Positions 21,720-33,954 of a DNA stretch of 64,000 bases are shown here, in pieces. Source of the stretch: Heterobasidion occidentale. Lineage: Eukaryota; Basidiomycota; Agaricomycetes; Russulales; Bondarzewiaceae. The translations under genes and the position numbers were made by a program. The notes beneath the pieces were generated by a model. It was given only the letters and a program-made list of their open reading frames with translations, had not been told where the DNA came from and ran no database searches. Location of the stretch: assembly GCA_039111635.1 (NCBI GenBank), contig JBCAQO010000008.1, positions 372,001-436,000 on the forward strand, in the 5' to 3' direction. The number at the start of each line of letters is the position of its first letter. The first letter of the stretch is position 1.

Positions 21720-22915
21720 TCGATCAGCGACAACGAGGAGGCGTACACGGTGGCGGCGCGAAAACGGCGGGCAGTGTCGACGGATACGAGAGCGGCGGAG
21801 AGGGCCGATGACGAGAGAAGTGGGCGGCAGCGCCGAGGAGTCGACAGCGAGACCGCCAGCGTCGAGGGAGCCGCCAACGAGGAGGGCAGGAGTGCTGTGG
21901 AGGGAGCGGCGCCGTCGACGGAGAGCGTGCACGTCGAGGGAGGCGGACGTCATCGTCGAGGGAGGCGGGCGTTGTCGTGGAGGAGGAGAGATGAGTCGCC
22001 GTCGATGAGCGGCGTGTCCAGGGGGCGTAGTCCAGACGGCATCGTCCAGGCGCGTGGTCCAGGCCGTGGTCCAGGCGGGGACATGGTCGGAGCGTTGCAG
22101 GCGGCGGGGTCGAGGGAGGGGCAGGGTCCAGTGAGGCGGCCGCGTCGTAGAGGGTGCCGGGCGTCCAGGCGGCGTCGTCGACGAGGAGCCGACAGGGTCT
22201 AGTGAGGCGGCCGCGTCGTCGAGGGCGGACGACGAGGCGTCGAGGGAGCCGTCGGTGAGGCGCGGCCGAGTCGGCGTCGTCCAGGCGGGGGCGTGCAGGC
22301 GGCGGGGTGGAGGGCAAAAGTTGGAGGGATCTGGGCAGCGTTCAGCGAGGCGGCCGCATCGTCGAGAGCCGGATGACGAGGCGTCGAGGGAGCCGTCGGT
22401 GAGGCGCGGCCGAGTCGGCGTCGTCCAGGGGGGGCGTGCAGGCGGCGGGGTGGAGGGAGCGGGCAGCGTTCAGCGAGGCGGCCGCGTCTTCGAGGGAGCC
22501 GCCAGGCGGCGGCGTCCAGGCGGCGTCGTCCAGGCCGTCGTCCAGGTGGGGGCGTGGTCGGGGCGTGCAGGCGGCGGGGTCGAGGGAGCGGGCAGGGTCC
22601 AGCGAGGCGGCCGCATCGTCGAGAGCCGGATGACGAGGCGTCGAGGGAGCCGTCGGTGAGGCGCGGAGTCGGTGTCGTCCAGGCCGTCGTCCAGGCGGGG
22701 GCATGCAGGCGGCGGGGTCGAGGGAGCCAGGTGCGTGGTCGAGGGAGATGAGGGCGACGTGAGAGACGAGGGCGGCATCGTAGCCGTCATCCTCGTTTGG
22801 GACGGGGTGGAAGAGGAGGCCGCGGTGGGGGAGGCGTCCAGGAGGTGCCGTCGTCGTCAAGGGAGAGGTGACGTCGAGGACGAGGCGAGGGCGCTTGCGA
22901 GGCCGGGCCGACGTT
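21720..22915. repeat. GC-rich complex tandem array
   Basis: CpG-dense sequence in which gcaggcggcggggt recurs near 22088, 22294, 22438, 22566 and 22705, and gtgaggcgcgg(ccga)gtcgg near 22254, 22399 and 22654. The best-defined repeat step is about 145 bp, with partial units mixed in. All six frames are open over long distances because of base composition; the resulting Pro/Ala/Arg-rich translations are not convincing genes. Confidence 0.75.
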
Positions 22916-23537
22916 AAGAAGAAGGCGTCGGGGAGGGCTGTGACGCGTCAGCGTAGCGTACTTGTTATGAGCAGTTATAATAATTAGCGGCTGTTATTGC
23001 ATAGATCGTATGGGCGAACGGTCTAGTCAAGGTGATGTCGAGGTGTCCACGGGGTTTGATGTTCGATTCCCGGTCTTTGCTGTATTTTGTAGCAGCTAGC
23101 AATCATTACTAATCACTCAGACACATCCGAGCTCGGATATATCCGAGGTGGCTGCCTCTGTTGGGATTCCAAATTGTCGGAGATTTCCGATTACACACCT
23201 GGGACACTTTGACCGCCATAGCCACTGCAGTGACTAGTGACTCGGCGAGCCTCAGGCTACCAGCATCCTCATCATCCCCGTATCTCCATCTGCCGAATTC
23301 CCAAACTCCTTTCAAGATTGCACTAGATTTGCTAGTAGTATAACCACTCTCCGTCCGCTTGCTCATTGCAGGTGACTGGATTTTGAGTGCACCGTCATCC
23401 TTCCTTGCTCATTGCAGGGTCGTTGGACATCAAGTCGAGTCCTACGTTATTATTGCTCATACTACTAGGTCAGTTCGCATCGCCGTGTTTTTCTTGTTCC
23501 TCCATTGGTTTACTGTCTCATTGGGCACGTTGCAGCC
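22916..23537. other. Upstream region of the 23.5-kb gene, with a tRNA-like B box and paired 15-mers
   Basis: GTTCGATTCC at 23061-23070 is a perfect B-box match with a weak A-box-like cggtctagtcaagg at 23019, but the flanks do not form a cloverleaf, so it is at most a relic. Two copies of cttgctcattgcagg lie at 23358 and 23404. The same pair recurs at 29364 and 29406 upstream of the Plavaka-like gene. Confidence 0.4.
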
Positions 23538-26317
23538 ATGGCCGCCGTTACTTGTTGGCAAGCACGGCCGCTTGAAAACCTTCGCGAAATTCTCGATTCT
23601 CGTCGATCCCTACTGCACGGCGAGCAGGTTGACGCCCTAGATTGTCTCTGCGTTGCTCCATTCCGCAATCACGATGAATTATGGATCTCCACACCAAACA
23701 TGGACTTTGTTCCGGAGGTCCCTGTGCACCCCGACGACACACCCTTCAGATATTTCGGAGACGGCATGCTTGGTGCATTTGAACATCTGAAGTGGCCACA
23801 AGCTTTCGACCCAGTGGAGCCCCATTCCTATGCTGCGCCCATGAACCCGAGACTGAAGGAACTCCAGAAGGTCGACGATCATCATGGCTTACGAGCACCG
23901 GACTTTCCAGTGGACGACAAAGAAGGCGGCCTTCCTCAATTCGAAGATCCGGATGCTGCGTGGTTTTCCTTCAAAGGAACGGACTTTCGTATCTGCGAGG
24001 AGCTGCCGCGCGCTTCAGTAGGAATCTTGTATGAGACAGTGCTCTCCCGCCTGCGCAAAGCGATGTTGGAAGTGCGTAGGATAGGAGACGAAATTGGGGC
24101 TCAAGAGTTTCCCGAAGGCACTCCGGCTGCTGTAGTCAATGCACACACGTCCAGCTACATGTACCAGAGACATCGATCTGAGGCCCTTTATCGTGCCTAC
24201 GGTTCACTCTCGCAGATTCCAATGCCTTTCTCCGACACCGTCTTATGGTTTCGTGAGTTTCAGCGTATCCTGCTTGAATTACGCGCCTGGATTATCTATA
24301 TGCTGGTAGTGAAACCTCGTATGGAGGATCCTACGTTCGATTGCCCTCAACCTGTTCTTCCTCTTCGCGGTGTCATCACCTCAAGTTTGTCAATGCTTCG
24401 AGAGTTGTTCCGGATTGGGATCCCGGTTTGGTACATCCGGAGGCGCACCACTCTTACAACCCGCACACTTATCATCTCCGTCAAGACAGTCATCAGAACC
24501 GGCATCTCCTTCAGCTCATCACAGATTTTTGAATATGCCAACCATCGCACCAAGGCCCCTCTCTGGGTGGAGGCGTCACACGGTGAACCGTTACGCGGCA
24601 CCATTCAAGACAGGCTGCGAAAGTTTAGCTTGACCAGTCGACCAATTCTACTACCGCTGGAGATCTATTCTCCTGCAACGGTTGGGGAAATCGAGCGGCA
24701 AAATCCGCCTGTGTGTCGGAATCATGCTATGTCAGGGCCGGATATTTCGCATGTCATAGTCGATGAAATCCCGACCGAGCGTGACGTCAATAGCGACGAG
24801 CGGCAGACCGCGATGATCAGCGCTTTCACTGGTAATGTTTATGGTAAGACTCGATTGACTAGGTCAGGCTTGTGTAACTGATGCACAATTTGTTTAAATA
24901 GCCGCTAAGCTTGTACGAGATGGTCCTCGTTTCATCGATGACCCCGCTTGCACCATGTTTGAGACCACCACATCCGACTTTGTTGTGCTCGCGTCGGCCT
25001 ATTCATCTAATGATCAGTGGCGTAGAAGTCTGTTGTCGAGGTCTCGCTCATCTGACAAGCGTGGTAAGTTCCCTGCGTTGCGCCTCTATGGTTTCATTGT
25101 CACGCAACACACACAGAACATCGCCCACCATCGCCCGACGTGAAGAATGCTCCCAAGGTCCCAGATGTCCAATCAAACGCAAGTCATTCGCAAATTTCGA
25201 GTCCTCCGAAGACACTGGCGCCTCATAAGCAGCGTAGTAACAGCCATCGATGTCATGGTCCTTCTCCTAAAACAGGTCTCCGGGTTGTGCACCCCACTTG
25301 GCTTCCCCCACTCGCCCCGGGTTGGATAAGCGTCTTCGAAGAGACCATGGATTTGGACGATGATCCAAATATGGCCCTTCAGTATATCTCCCCCCCATTC
25401 ATCTGTTCTTTGCGGACAAAGGAGCCGTTTTTGGGCATAGAGTTCACAACTGGCTACGCATTCGCATGTGGTGTCTGCTGGAGGTTCTATGCCCTTCTAA
25501 CCACTGTATGGTCCTGATGACGACCAGCCAATGGAGGATTGCATTAGAGGGGAGATATTACCTGCCAGACAACATGGTCAATTGTACCGTGAAGCCTCAA
25601 TCCTCTTCACACGACATGGCTCGCTTACCACCATGGCCTCGCAAGACTAAAAAGGCTCGCTTGGAACCGCAAGTCGCGTCCAATGTCACCAGCGCTTCGT
25701 CGGTCGAGGTGCGCAAACGTAAGAAGGCCTTGGACAGACGTGTTGCAGATCGGGTCGACATAGGTGTCCGATTCCTGGTGCACGCCGGATTCGCACCATA
25801 CGATGACACTACATCTCCGCAATGGGGCAGAACCTTCGTCACTAGCAAGATGGCTCATGAGGATAAGGACCTCTGGGCTGAAGTAGTATGGGAGCTTTCG
25901 GTAGCTAATTTTCGTCTTGAACTCCTACAATTGGACAGGAAGGTTGTCATGGGTGTTTACTGTTACGAGGACAAACGGTATGCCGCCCAACGCGAAGGAA
26001 AAATCTGCCACATATGGGCCACGGGGGGTCTCAGCGTAGACTGGGAGCGTGAGAGTCGGTGGGTGGACCGACTTGTGATTGAAGATTGGGAGGCCAGGCG
26101 TGGTGCTGTGAAGGTAATGGCTGAAGTCCTCTGTGGATGGCCCGGCGGAAGTAAGCTTATGTGGCACAAGGATTACGATTCTAATTTCAAAGCTTTCACA
26201 GACTTCGAGCATGCGGTGTTTCTCTTTTATACTGTCACGTTTCACAAGCATTGTGGGAGACTCCCTATTATGCCTTTATCGCAGCCCAAATCCCTCGCTC
26301 GTCACGTACATTCATGA
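23538..26317 (+). pseudogene. Multi-exon gene of an agaricomycete repetitive family of unknown function, frameshifted
   Basis: The start is the ATG at 23538 (MAAVTCWQARPLENLREILD). Exon 1 runs to 24831 and carries a conserved-looking core (FREFQRILLELRAWIIYML, VLPLRGVITSSLSMLRELFRIGIPVW). Introns are 24832-24901 and 25064-25116, both GT..AG. The last exon contains NWLRIRMW, TSQWRIALEGRYY and a C-terminal domain with EVVWELSVANFRLELLQLDR and a terminal hydrophobic FLFYTVTFHKHCGR. From memory this layout resembles lineage-specific proteins found in many copies in mushroom genomes near transposons; I know no function. A one-base frameshift near 25432 separates the two parts of the last exon, so this copy looks inactive unless the base is a sequencing error. 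Confidence 0.6.
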
Positions 26318-26584
26318 TTTCGCATGTTTTTTTTGCCCTCTCACGCAATAGGTTCATGTCGCAAGTCTGATGCCATTCAGAATGATATACATGTATCAAA
26401 CAACGCCGTGTCTCGGATCGTGAAAATGCCGTCTCTCGTATTCGAAGTACCTTTCAACCGTTCTTTTCGATCTACGAATGGTGACTAAACGGCGCTAATT
26501 AGAATGCGGAAGAAACCTACAAGCGCTCTCGGACTACCCCAGAAGCCTGACCTTCTGCATTTCAACACTCAAAACTGGCCGTCT

Positions 26585-28947
26585 TCAGTTTATCCATAGA
26601 GCACGGTCTACAGACACGTTGTGACGATCGATCTCTCGCTTCGCCTTCAAGACCTCAAGGCTCTTGCGTTCACTGTCCGTCTGATAACCTTCGGTTTGAG
26701 CGGAATCGGTCCGCGAATGTCGCGGCTTCGGCTTGAGTAATACATCGAGTAAGTCCAGCAATATGGCCTTGAAATGGATCTCTGCCCTCGTGTGTATATC
26801 CTCACGAAGCTCACGTGGCAGCGCGCAGGGGAACATGAAATTGTGATTCGGTTTCGCCAGCCACTTGCGCGCGCCTAATTCGGAATTCACGAAATGGCAG
26901 ACAGGGCATGCGAGTTTAGACGTGCCGACGTAGCAGGGGTCTATGTCGCTCTGTAAATCTCCATGTCAATATTGGCATTGGAAGGTGTAGGGGGTGAAAA
27001 CTTTCCGGATTAACACCATGTGCAGCAAGCAACATGCTCCCATTGTCCAGGTTCTTCCCGTCCAGGACGCTAGCCAAGAGACACTCGCAATGGATACTCC
27101 CTTGGAACATGGGAGTCGGCGATAGTAAATTCTTGCAGTGGCGGCTAATTGAGCTCCCCGCCTTCTCGGCGTCCCTCGTCATCAATAATTTGAGTTCGTC
27201 GATCACTGTCTTCGTGCGAGCAGTCTCGTCGTTCTCGCTCAATACCTCCTTCACCACCTCTTCCCAGGGTGCCATGTCTGTCCCAGGATGTTCGGCAGAA
27301 ATGACAGTGTAAGTGATGTTCCGAAGATACTGTGCCGAACCCACGAGACCGTGAACAGCGAATGGTATCACAACCTGTCGACGCAGCCACTGCTTGTATG
27401 CGTCAATCGGTGTCGAGCCCACAGTGACGAACATATCTGTATCATCGTCGTCCACCACTGCTTGTTCCTCCCACGTATTTGGCTGGCCCTGGGACTCTCT
27501 AGATGGTGTGGTATACTTGGGTTCTGTACCTGCGAAGGGATGGTCGAATATATCGGGAATGGCGAGAGTCAGGTAGTCTGCGAAAGCGTTGGAATATGCA
27601 AATGCTTCCAAAAGAGTGACATAAAGCCAGGTCTTGTTCATCATCGCGCCGAAATTGTCTGGCTGGGCTTTGGAAATCTCGTCCAAACAGGTCTGATAGC
27701 CTTTCAGAGCCAAGCACAAGGTATGATGGAAGGCCACGCATGTCTCCTTGACAAAAAGAACGTCATTGTTCTGCGCTCGGGTTTTCAACTCGAGTCCTCC
27801 GTGCTCCACGCCGAAAAGGTCGATGCCCCACCAACGTGCTATGAGCTCTCCAGAAAGGACTTGGTCCCGTTCTTTGCGTAATGTAGACTTCTTCTTGAAT
27901 AGTTCAGGCAATCTGTCAGGTTCGGCATTCAAGATCTTGCTGAGGAAGGCGGTAGACATCGTACACCTGAGTCGAGAGCGCATCTTGCGGTAGCCACGAG
28001 AAACGACGTGAACGCCCAGGCTGTAAGGTGTGGTGTCCTCTTTCTTGAGTAACTCGATCACCTCCGAGACGTGCTCATCAAACTTCATGCTTTATGAACT
28101 ATGTCAGAAAGGTTATCATTCGATAGAAAGTTCGCACTCACTTCTTTTGTTCATTTAACATGGCCTTTGTAAATGGCACGACATCCTGTCCCCGATCCTC
28201 CTCATTCGTCTCCGATTTACCCTTCATTGCTACTGACCGATTCATCTTCCCTCTCGACGGCTCTGTCGCCCCCGTCCTCGCCTCTGAGCTTATGCTCCTT
28301 GTGGTCATCGCCTCATCTGTCGCAGCAGTTGTCCTCGTCCTCACTTGAGACTCTGTCTCCAATCTCACTCTCTTCTCCACTTTCGCTTGAACCTCCGATT
28401 TCAGAACTTTCTTTCCCTTCTCCGCGCCCGTCCCCGTCGTCTTCGTCTTTGCTGCGAGATCGGTCTTCCCTCTCGCCTCATTGGGGTGTGTCGGATTGGT
28501 GGTAATGATGCAGTTATGCATTACTTGGTCTTCCGCGCATTCTATGGAAGCGTCTATGTCGCGTTGATGTGAGACCGAGACGACGAGGCTGACGTTAGCG
28601 CCCCTCTGCATACCTGCCGCCACAGCCACCACTTCGCGGTCTCTGACAAGCAGTGTAGCAAGCTGATCGAGCAATCGGTGCTGTGACTGGGGCCTTTCGA
28701 CGACTTGTCTCTTGTCTTTGTAGACCGTCTGCGTCTGGGATAGCGAATTATTTTGTCCTCGAAGATAAAGGATAACCATGATCAAGGTGGTGATGGTTTT
28801 GAACTTGTTGATCTTGTTGACCAGGGACTCGGACGCGTTCATGATTTCGACGATAGTAAAGGCGGGGAATGGGAACTGAAGCTCGGAGACAGGACGTAGT
28901 AAGCAAAGGTAGCAGTGAATGTGGGGTGACGCCATATTGACCTTCAC
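26585..28947 (-). CDS. OTT_1508-like (CDA-fold) deaminase domain protein
   Basis: Read on the minus strand, an N-terminal exon (28947-28142; possible ATGs at 28947 or inside it) with NASESLVNKINKFKTITTLI and LDQLATLLVRDREVVAVAA is joined by a 52-nt intron (28141-28090, GTGAGT donor) to a long exon from 28089. The zinc-site motif HCE is in SIHCECLLASVLDG. A second 58-nt intron (27016-26959) restores the frame to YVGTSKLACPVCHFV, which supplies the CxxC pair. The HxE..CxxC pattern and the spacing fit the fungal OTT_1508-like branch of the cytidine-deaminase superfamily. Members are suspected nucleic-acid or nucleotide deaminases, some related to toxin domains; substrate and role here are unknown. 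The acceptor of intron 2 (GAG/) is not standard pyrimidine-AG, so that border is tentative. No internal stop is seen in the exons. Confidence 0.7.
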
Positions 28948-29748
28948 TTACTAATATATACGTCGATTGCATCCGGAAGAGACGCGGAAGATTGATCAGG
29001 GACTATCCTGGACTATCTCGGTCAATCGCCAGTGTTCAGACAGACTCAGCAGTGCCTCAGCATCGCTTTCTCTTGATTTTAAAAATACGAAAAAATGACA
29101 GGTTGTATTCCAAGAAGCTAAGATAGGTACTGTATGTGCAACAATTGGTGGGTAGAAACACTAAAATGAGCCTGGCCGCTACAAAGAAATCGGTTGCAAC
29201 TCCGATGGAGCTCGTGCCGGCAGAATCCGTCACACGTGACGGCTACAACTCCCCTTTCCAACTCTTCACCCATCGCTGGCCCATCTTTGCTTCATTTAAC
29301 TGTATACTCCCCAAGGATGGCACCTCTTCCATGGCACCTCTTCCATGTCATCTCCGAACGGCGCTTGCTCATTGCAGGCATTGTTTGGTCATCAGCAGCT
29401 GGCTCCTTGCTCATTGCAGGGTGTTAGACTGTCTCTGTCTCAACGGCGTTTGGAGCCTCTCCAGGCACTCATCGGTGGTTCGGATGTTAGAGGGTTTTGT
29501 GGTACAAGACGGTTGACCGTAAAAATGTGATGAGCACTTTCTGGTCTTGGGTTTCTGAGTAGTCTTCTCCTCATAGAAGCTATTCTACTTCACTACAGCG
29601 CATAACGATTTGAGATCCGATCGGCAAAACACATCTTAGCGAGCGAGCGAGTCATGTCTTTCTACATATAAGCTGACAGACCATCGCTTGCGCTGAAAGT
29701 CCCCACCCGCGCTTGTATCATTCGACCTCCTCTGGCCACACGATTTTC
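28948..29748. other. Intergenic region between divergent genes
   Basis: It lies between the minus-strand deaminase gene and the plus-strand Plavaka-like gene, so promoters of both are expected here. It contains the repeated pair cttgctcattgcagg at 29364 and 29406 and a direct repeat of gcacctcttccatg near 29320. No gene is recognised. Confidence 0.5.
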
Positions 29749-32700
29749 ATGGAATTGCCGCCGGCTTTCAGCGAGTCTTGTGTTTGCGGAAGGTCATTCT
29801 CGCTGCCATCGGCGCTCACTTACCACAGGCGCACATGTCAGAAAACCAAGAAAAGGTTTTCTGAGGCGCTAGCAAAAGCCAAAGAAGTGTGGGCTGCGAA
29901 GAAACGTCGTCGAACGGATGCTGATGGATCCAGAGCAGTTTTGGAGACAGCACCGTTGGTCGCGGAGGTCTTGGAGCCAGCATTGTCGATCGCAGAGGTC
30001 CCTACACCAGCTGTACAACAGGTGAGTTTACATCTCAAAGTTTCGCCCTCATCTGTATCTTAAGGTTTTCAGTCTATTCCACAGTCGTCGTCCGCAAATC
30101 AAGATGACCCAAACCTTTCTCTGGCAGAACGCAGGCCTCGTAGAGCAAATACCAGGCTTCCTAAACGTTATCGTGACATGTTGCCTCAGCCCCCGGCAGC
30201 TTTACCCGTTCAGTTGCAGTCGCTATCAGAGCCATCTTCTTCCGCGTCTATAACTCCGATGCAGTCGCCTCCCACCGTAGCCCTCTCTTCCGATCCACCT
30301 CAGGTGATTCAAAAGTCTTTGCGACAGATCTTGAAGTCTCCCCGAAACATTTTTGGGTTTTTCGTCAGTATCATGCCACTGACTTTCCAGCACACGATCC
30401 CGAACGAGTCGCTGAAAGCCTGCTTTGTCAACGCAGGATGACTCGAATGCCCTCCCTGAGTCTTCTTCTGCGCCGTCATTCTATCCTTATCCCAATCGCT
30501 CGTCATTTCTTCTCGGTGAATGGTACTGGAACGATGGAGTACGAAAATCTCAATCGAGTTTCAAAATCTCATCGACATCGTCGGCAGTACCGATTTTCGC
30601 CCGGAGGACGTCAGAAAAACGCCATGGAGCAGTATTGATCGCAAGCTGGCTGGTCAGGATGAGGATAATTGGGAGGACGAACAAGAGGAGGATGGGTGGA
30701 TACACGACACCGTCAAGATATCTATCCCGTTCCACAAGAAATGTCTTCAACCAGGGGCGCAGGATTATGTCGTCACAAGTTTCCATCATCGACGGTTAGT
30801 GTCTGTGATTAAGGAAAAGATCACCAACCCGACAACCTTTCCCCACTTACATCTCGAGCCATATAAACTGCTATGCCAACCTGGTAGTGCTCCAGAGGCA
30901 GTACAAGTCCACGGAGAAGCCTATACATCAGAGGCTTTTTTGGATGCACACAACGCTCTGCAGGAAAGTCCAGGAGAACCAGGGTGTAGCCTTGAAAGAG
31001 TTGTCGCCGCGCTGATGTTTGCATCAGACGGCACTCATCTTTCGACCTTCGGCGATGCCAAACTGTGGCCTGCCTATCTTGCACTTGGCAATGAATCGAA
31101 GTATCGCCGGTGTAAACCATCTTGTCGTTCCTTCACTCATATAGCTTACTTCGAAAAGGTAAATCGCTTCCATTCTACAGACGAACGACACTGACGAAAC
31201 GAAATAGCTCCCGGACGCTTTCAAGGATTTTGCTGCCGAAAGAATTGGAGGAAAGGGACCCAACAGCGCTTTCATGGCCCATTGTCAGCGCGATATGTTA
31301 CAGGCCCAATGGAGGCTACTCCTTGACGACGAATTTCTGCATGCCTATGCGCACGGCATTGTCATTGAGTGTTGTGATGGAGTCAAACGACGGTTCTATC
31401 CTCGAATATTCACTTACTCTGCTGACTATCCTGAAAAGTCTGTTTTTCCCCTTTTTGATATCACGGAGTACCCCATCACTCAATCATGTGTCCCAGGATC
31501 ATTCTCGCCAGCATACGAAATCTCGGTGGTTGTCCTTGCCCACGTTGCCTGATTCCTCTATCCCGGGTGCATAACATCGGTATGCCTCAGGATATGGCAC
31601 AACGGGTGTCACTGGCTCGCGTGGATGACCAACACCGTCGGGTTGTTGTGTCGCTTGCTCGGGAAATAATCTATCACAAAAATTTTGCAGTAAACAGTTC
31701 TGCCGTAGAAAAGCTGTTGAAGCCAGAATCTTTGGTCCCAACAACAGTAAGTTTCTCGCTCTATGGCGTGAACATCCAAGTAAGCTAAACATTCATCTAG
31801 AATGCATTCTCGGAAAGACTGGCACCGCTTGGTTTCAACATGTTTGACATGTTTGTTGTCGATCTCTTGCACGAAATTGAGCTTGGCGTGTGGAAGTCAT
31901 TGTTTATACACCTTCTCCGCATCCTCGATTGCGAGGACGAAGGGCTAAAGCACATCTTAGACCGAAGGTATGCAGAGTCTTGTCGTCAACGACCAGGTGG
32001 CTCAATCTTCTGTCAGGTACCGACAGGTACCTTCGTTCGGTAGAGATGCGATCAAACGTATATCTAGAAATGCTTCCGAATTGAAGAGGATGGCTGCCCG
32101 AGACTATGAAGACCTTCTACAGGTAGGATCAGTTCTCCTTGACTGGTGTTTTCGTTCTGAGATCTGCTGCAGTGTTCAATCCCCGTCTTCGAAGGACTCC
32201 TGCCTGAACCGCACAATCACCAGATCTTGCAGCTCTTGTTTGTACTGACTCACTGGCATGGACTGGCAAAACTTCGAATGCACACCGATCACACCCTTTC
32301 CCTTTTAGCTACGCTGACCGCTGTTTTGGGAGAGCGTCTTCGAGAATTTGTCGACAACACATGCTCTGCTTTCAATACTCGGGAGCTCGCAAAAGAGAGC
32401 GCTGCTCGACAACGACGCCAGCAAAATAAAATGGCCAAACTTCCTCGTCCTGCATCTGTGCTCGCAAGCAGTTCAGCGGATACAGCCAGAAAGCCCAAGT
32501 CATTCAATTTGGAAACTTACAAGATTCACTCTCTTGGTGACTATGTTCGATCTATTATAGCATTTGGGACAACAGATTCATATTCTTCTCAATCGGTCCG
32601 TGCCTGTTTTTCTCTGTGTGCTTCCTGCGAATATTGACACATTCACAGGGTGAACGTGAACATCTTAGACCCAAAGGTAGTTTCTTGCGTACAAGCGGCA

Positions 32701-33954
32701 AAAATTATACAAAGCAACTCACACAGATCGAACGACGTGAGACTCGCATCCGCCAGCTTTCCTATAAACACGGCAAACAAGAGTCCGTCTCGAAGGATTT
32801 GAAACAGCGGTATCATATTGGCGAAACGGAAAAGTGCCCTGTGGTTCTTCCTCTCTTTTTACAGCGAAATTCAGGAGATCCCGCCATCAAAGTACGTTGA
32901 TCATTTTCTCATGTGAAACTATCAGACACTTATGATCTTCAGGAATTCTTGTCCAAGCTCAGGGCTCATCTTCTTCCGCGCATACAAACTGTGTTACAGG
33001 TCGAAGCCGCTACGCTTCCTGAGTATTTGAGGACTGAAATTCCAGTCCGGGACCCTACAAAGCGGGACGACTGCGATCTCATCTTCTTCAAGCACGACAA
33101 GCTCTATTTGCACAAGTTAGCGCGTTTCAATTACACGACTTACGATGTTCAACGAGGACAGGACAACATTCATCCAGGTCACTCTCGCAGCAATGTCATG
33201 GTGTTGGCTAACGTGGATTCCGATGCAACAAGTCATCATTTTTGGTATGCGCAAGTCCTTGGAATTTACCATGCAAATGTTATCTACACCGGCTCCGGCA
33301 TGTTGGATTACTGCCCTCGTCGTATGGACTTCTTGTGGGTCAGATGGTATGAGACCATGCCTGCGACGGACGATGGTTGGGACACTTGCGAATTAGATTG
33401 TCTCCGCTTTCCCCCTTTGAACAGGGAGGATTCCTTTGGATTTTTAGACCCAGTAGACGTTCTCCGGGAATGTCACATTATCCCAGCGTTCGCAAAAGGT
33501 CCTCGGCATGCAGATGGGATGGGTCTCTCCCGATGTGCCAAGGACGGACAGGACTGGAAGGCTTACTATGTGAATCGGTGAGTGAACATCGTACTCGGCA
33601 TATGAAAGCCCGACTCACGGTCTCGCGTCTAGGTTTGCTGATCGTGATATTCTGATGCGTTATCACTGGGGTATGGGCATTGGGCACATTCATGCCCACG
33701 AACGATCAACTCCTGTCATTCCTTCTGGACGACAAGGGCCCTTGGAATTTCTTGAGGAACCAGAGCCCACGACACGGGTGCCCGATCTTCAGGATACGGA
33801 TATGGAGGAGAGAGAAGACCCAGAGCTGGCCTTGGAAGATCGTGAGGCAGAGGGATGGGAGGATGTGTCAGATTCAGAGGAATCCATGGAAGATCCGGAA
33901 AGTGTAGATGAGGACACAACGATGTTTGATGCCGAGGACATGGTGTTTTCATAA
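29749..33954 (+). pseudogene. Plavaka-like (CACTA-type) transposase with N-terminal zinc-finger motif, frameshifted
   Basis: The ATG at 29749 opens MELPPAFSESCVCGRSFSLP, a CxCGRxF..H..C finger. Introns include 30022-30072, about 31160-31207, 31438-31496, about 31747-31800, a 49-nt intron ending near 32019, about 32122-32171, about 32600-32649, 32892-32942 and 33579-33632. They join exons with AYLALGNESKYRRCKPS, YPRIFTYSADYPEK, CPCPRCLIP, FDMFVVDLLHEIELGVWKSL, THWHGLAKLRMHTD and FLWVRWYE. These match, from memory, the very abundant basidiomycete transposase-like family with a DDE core. The protein ends in a long acidic tail (stop 33952-33954). Three one-base frameshifts (T run at 30357-30361, near 30427, and an A run near 30567) break the N-terminal third; the rest is clean. 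The product would bind transposon ends and cut DNA in the nucleus. Confidence 0.8.

Noticed and set aside
22342..22860. 172-codon minus-strand Pro/Ala/Asp repeat protein
   Set aside because: It lies in a GC-rich tandem array with every frame open; no start context, intron or relative supports it.
23019..23085. tRNA gene
   Set aside because: Perfect B box but acceptor and T stems do not pair; at most a relic.
28160..28505. Plus-strand Ser/Pro-rich frames opposite the deaminase gene
   Set aside because: Shadow of the minus-strand exon, whose sequence fits the family and splices in frame.
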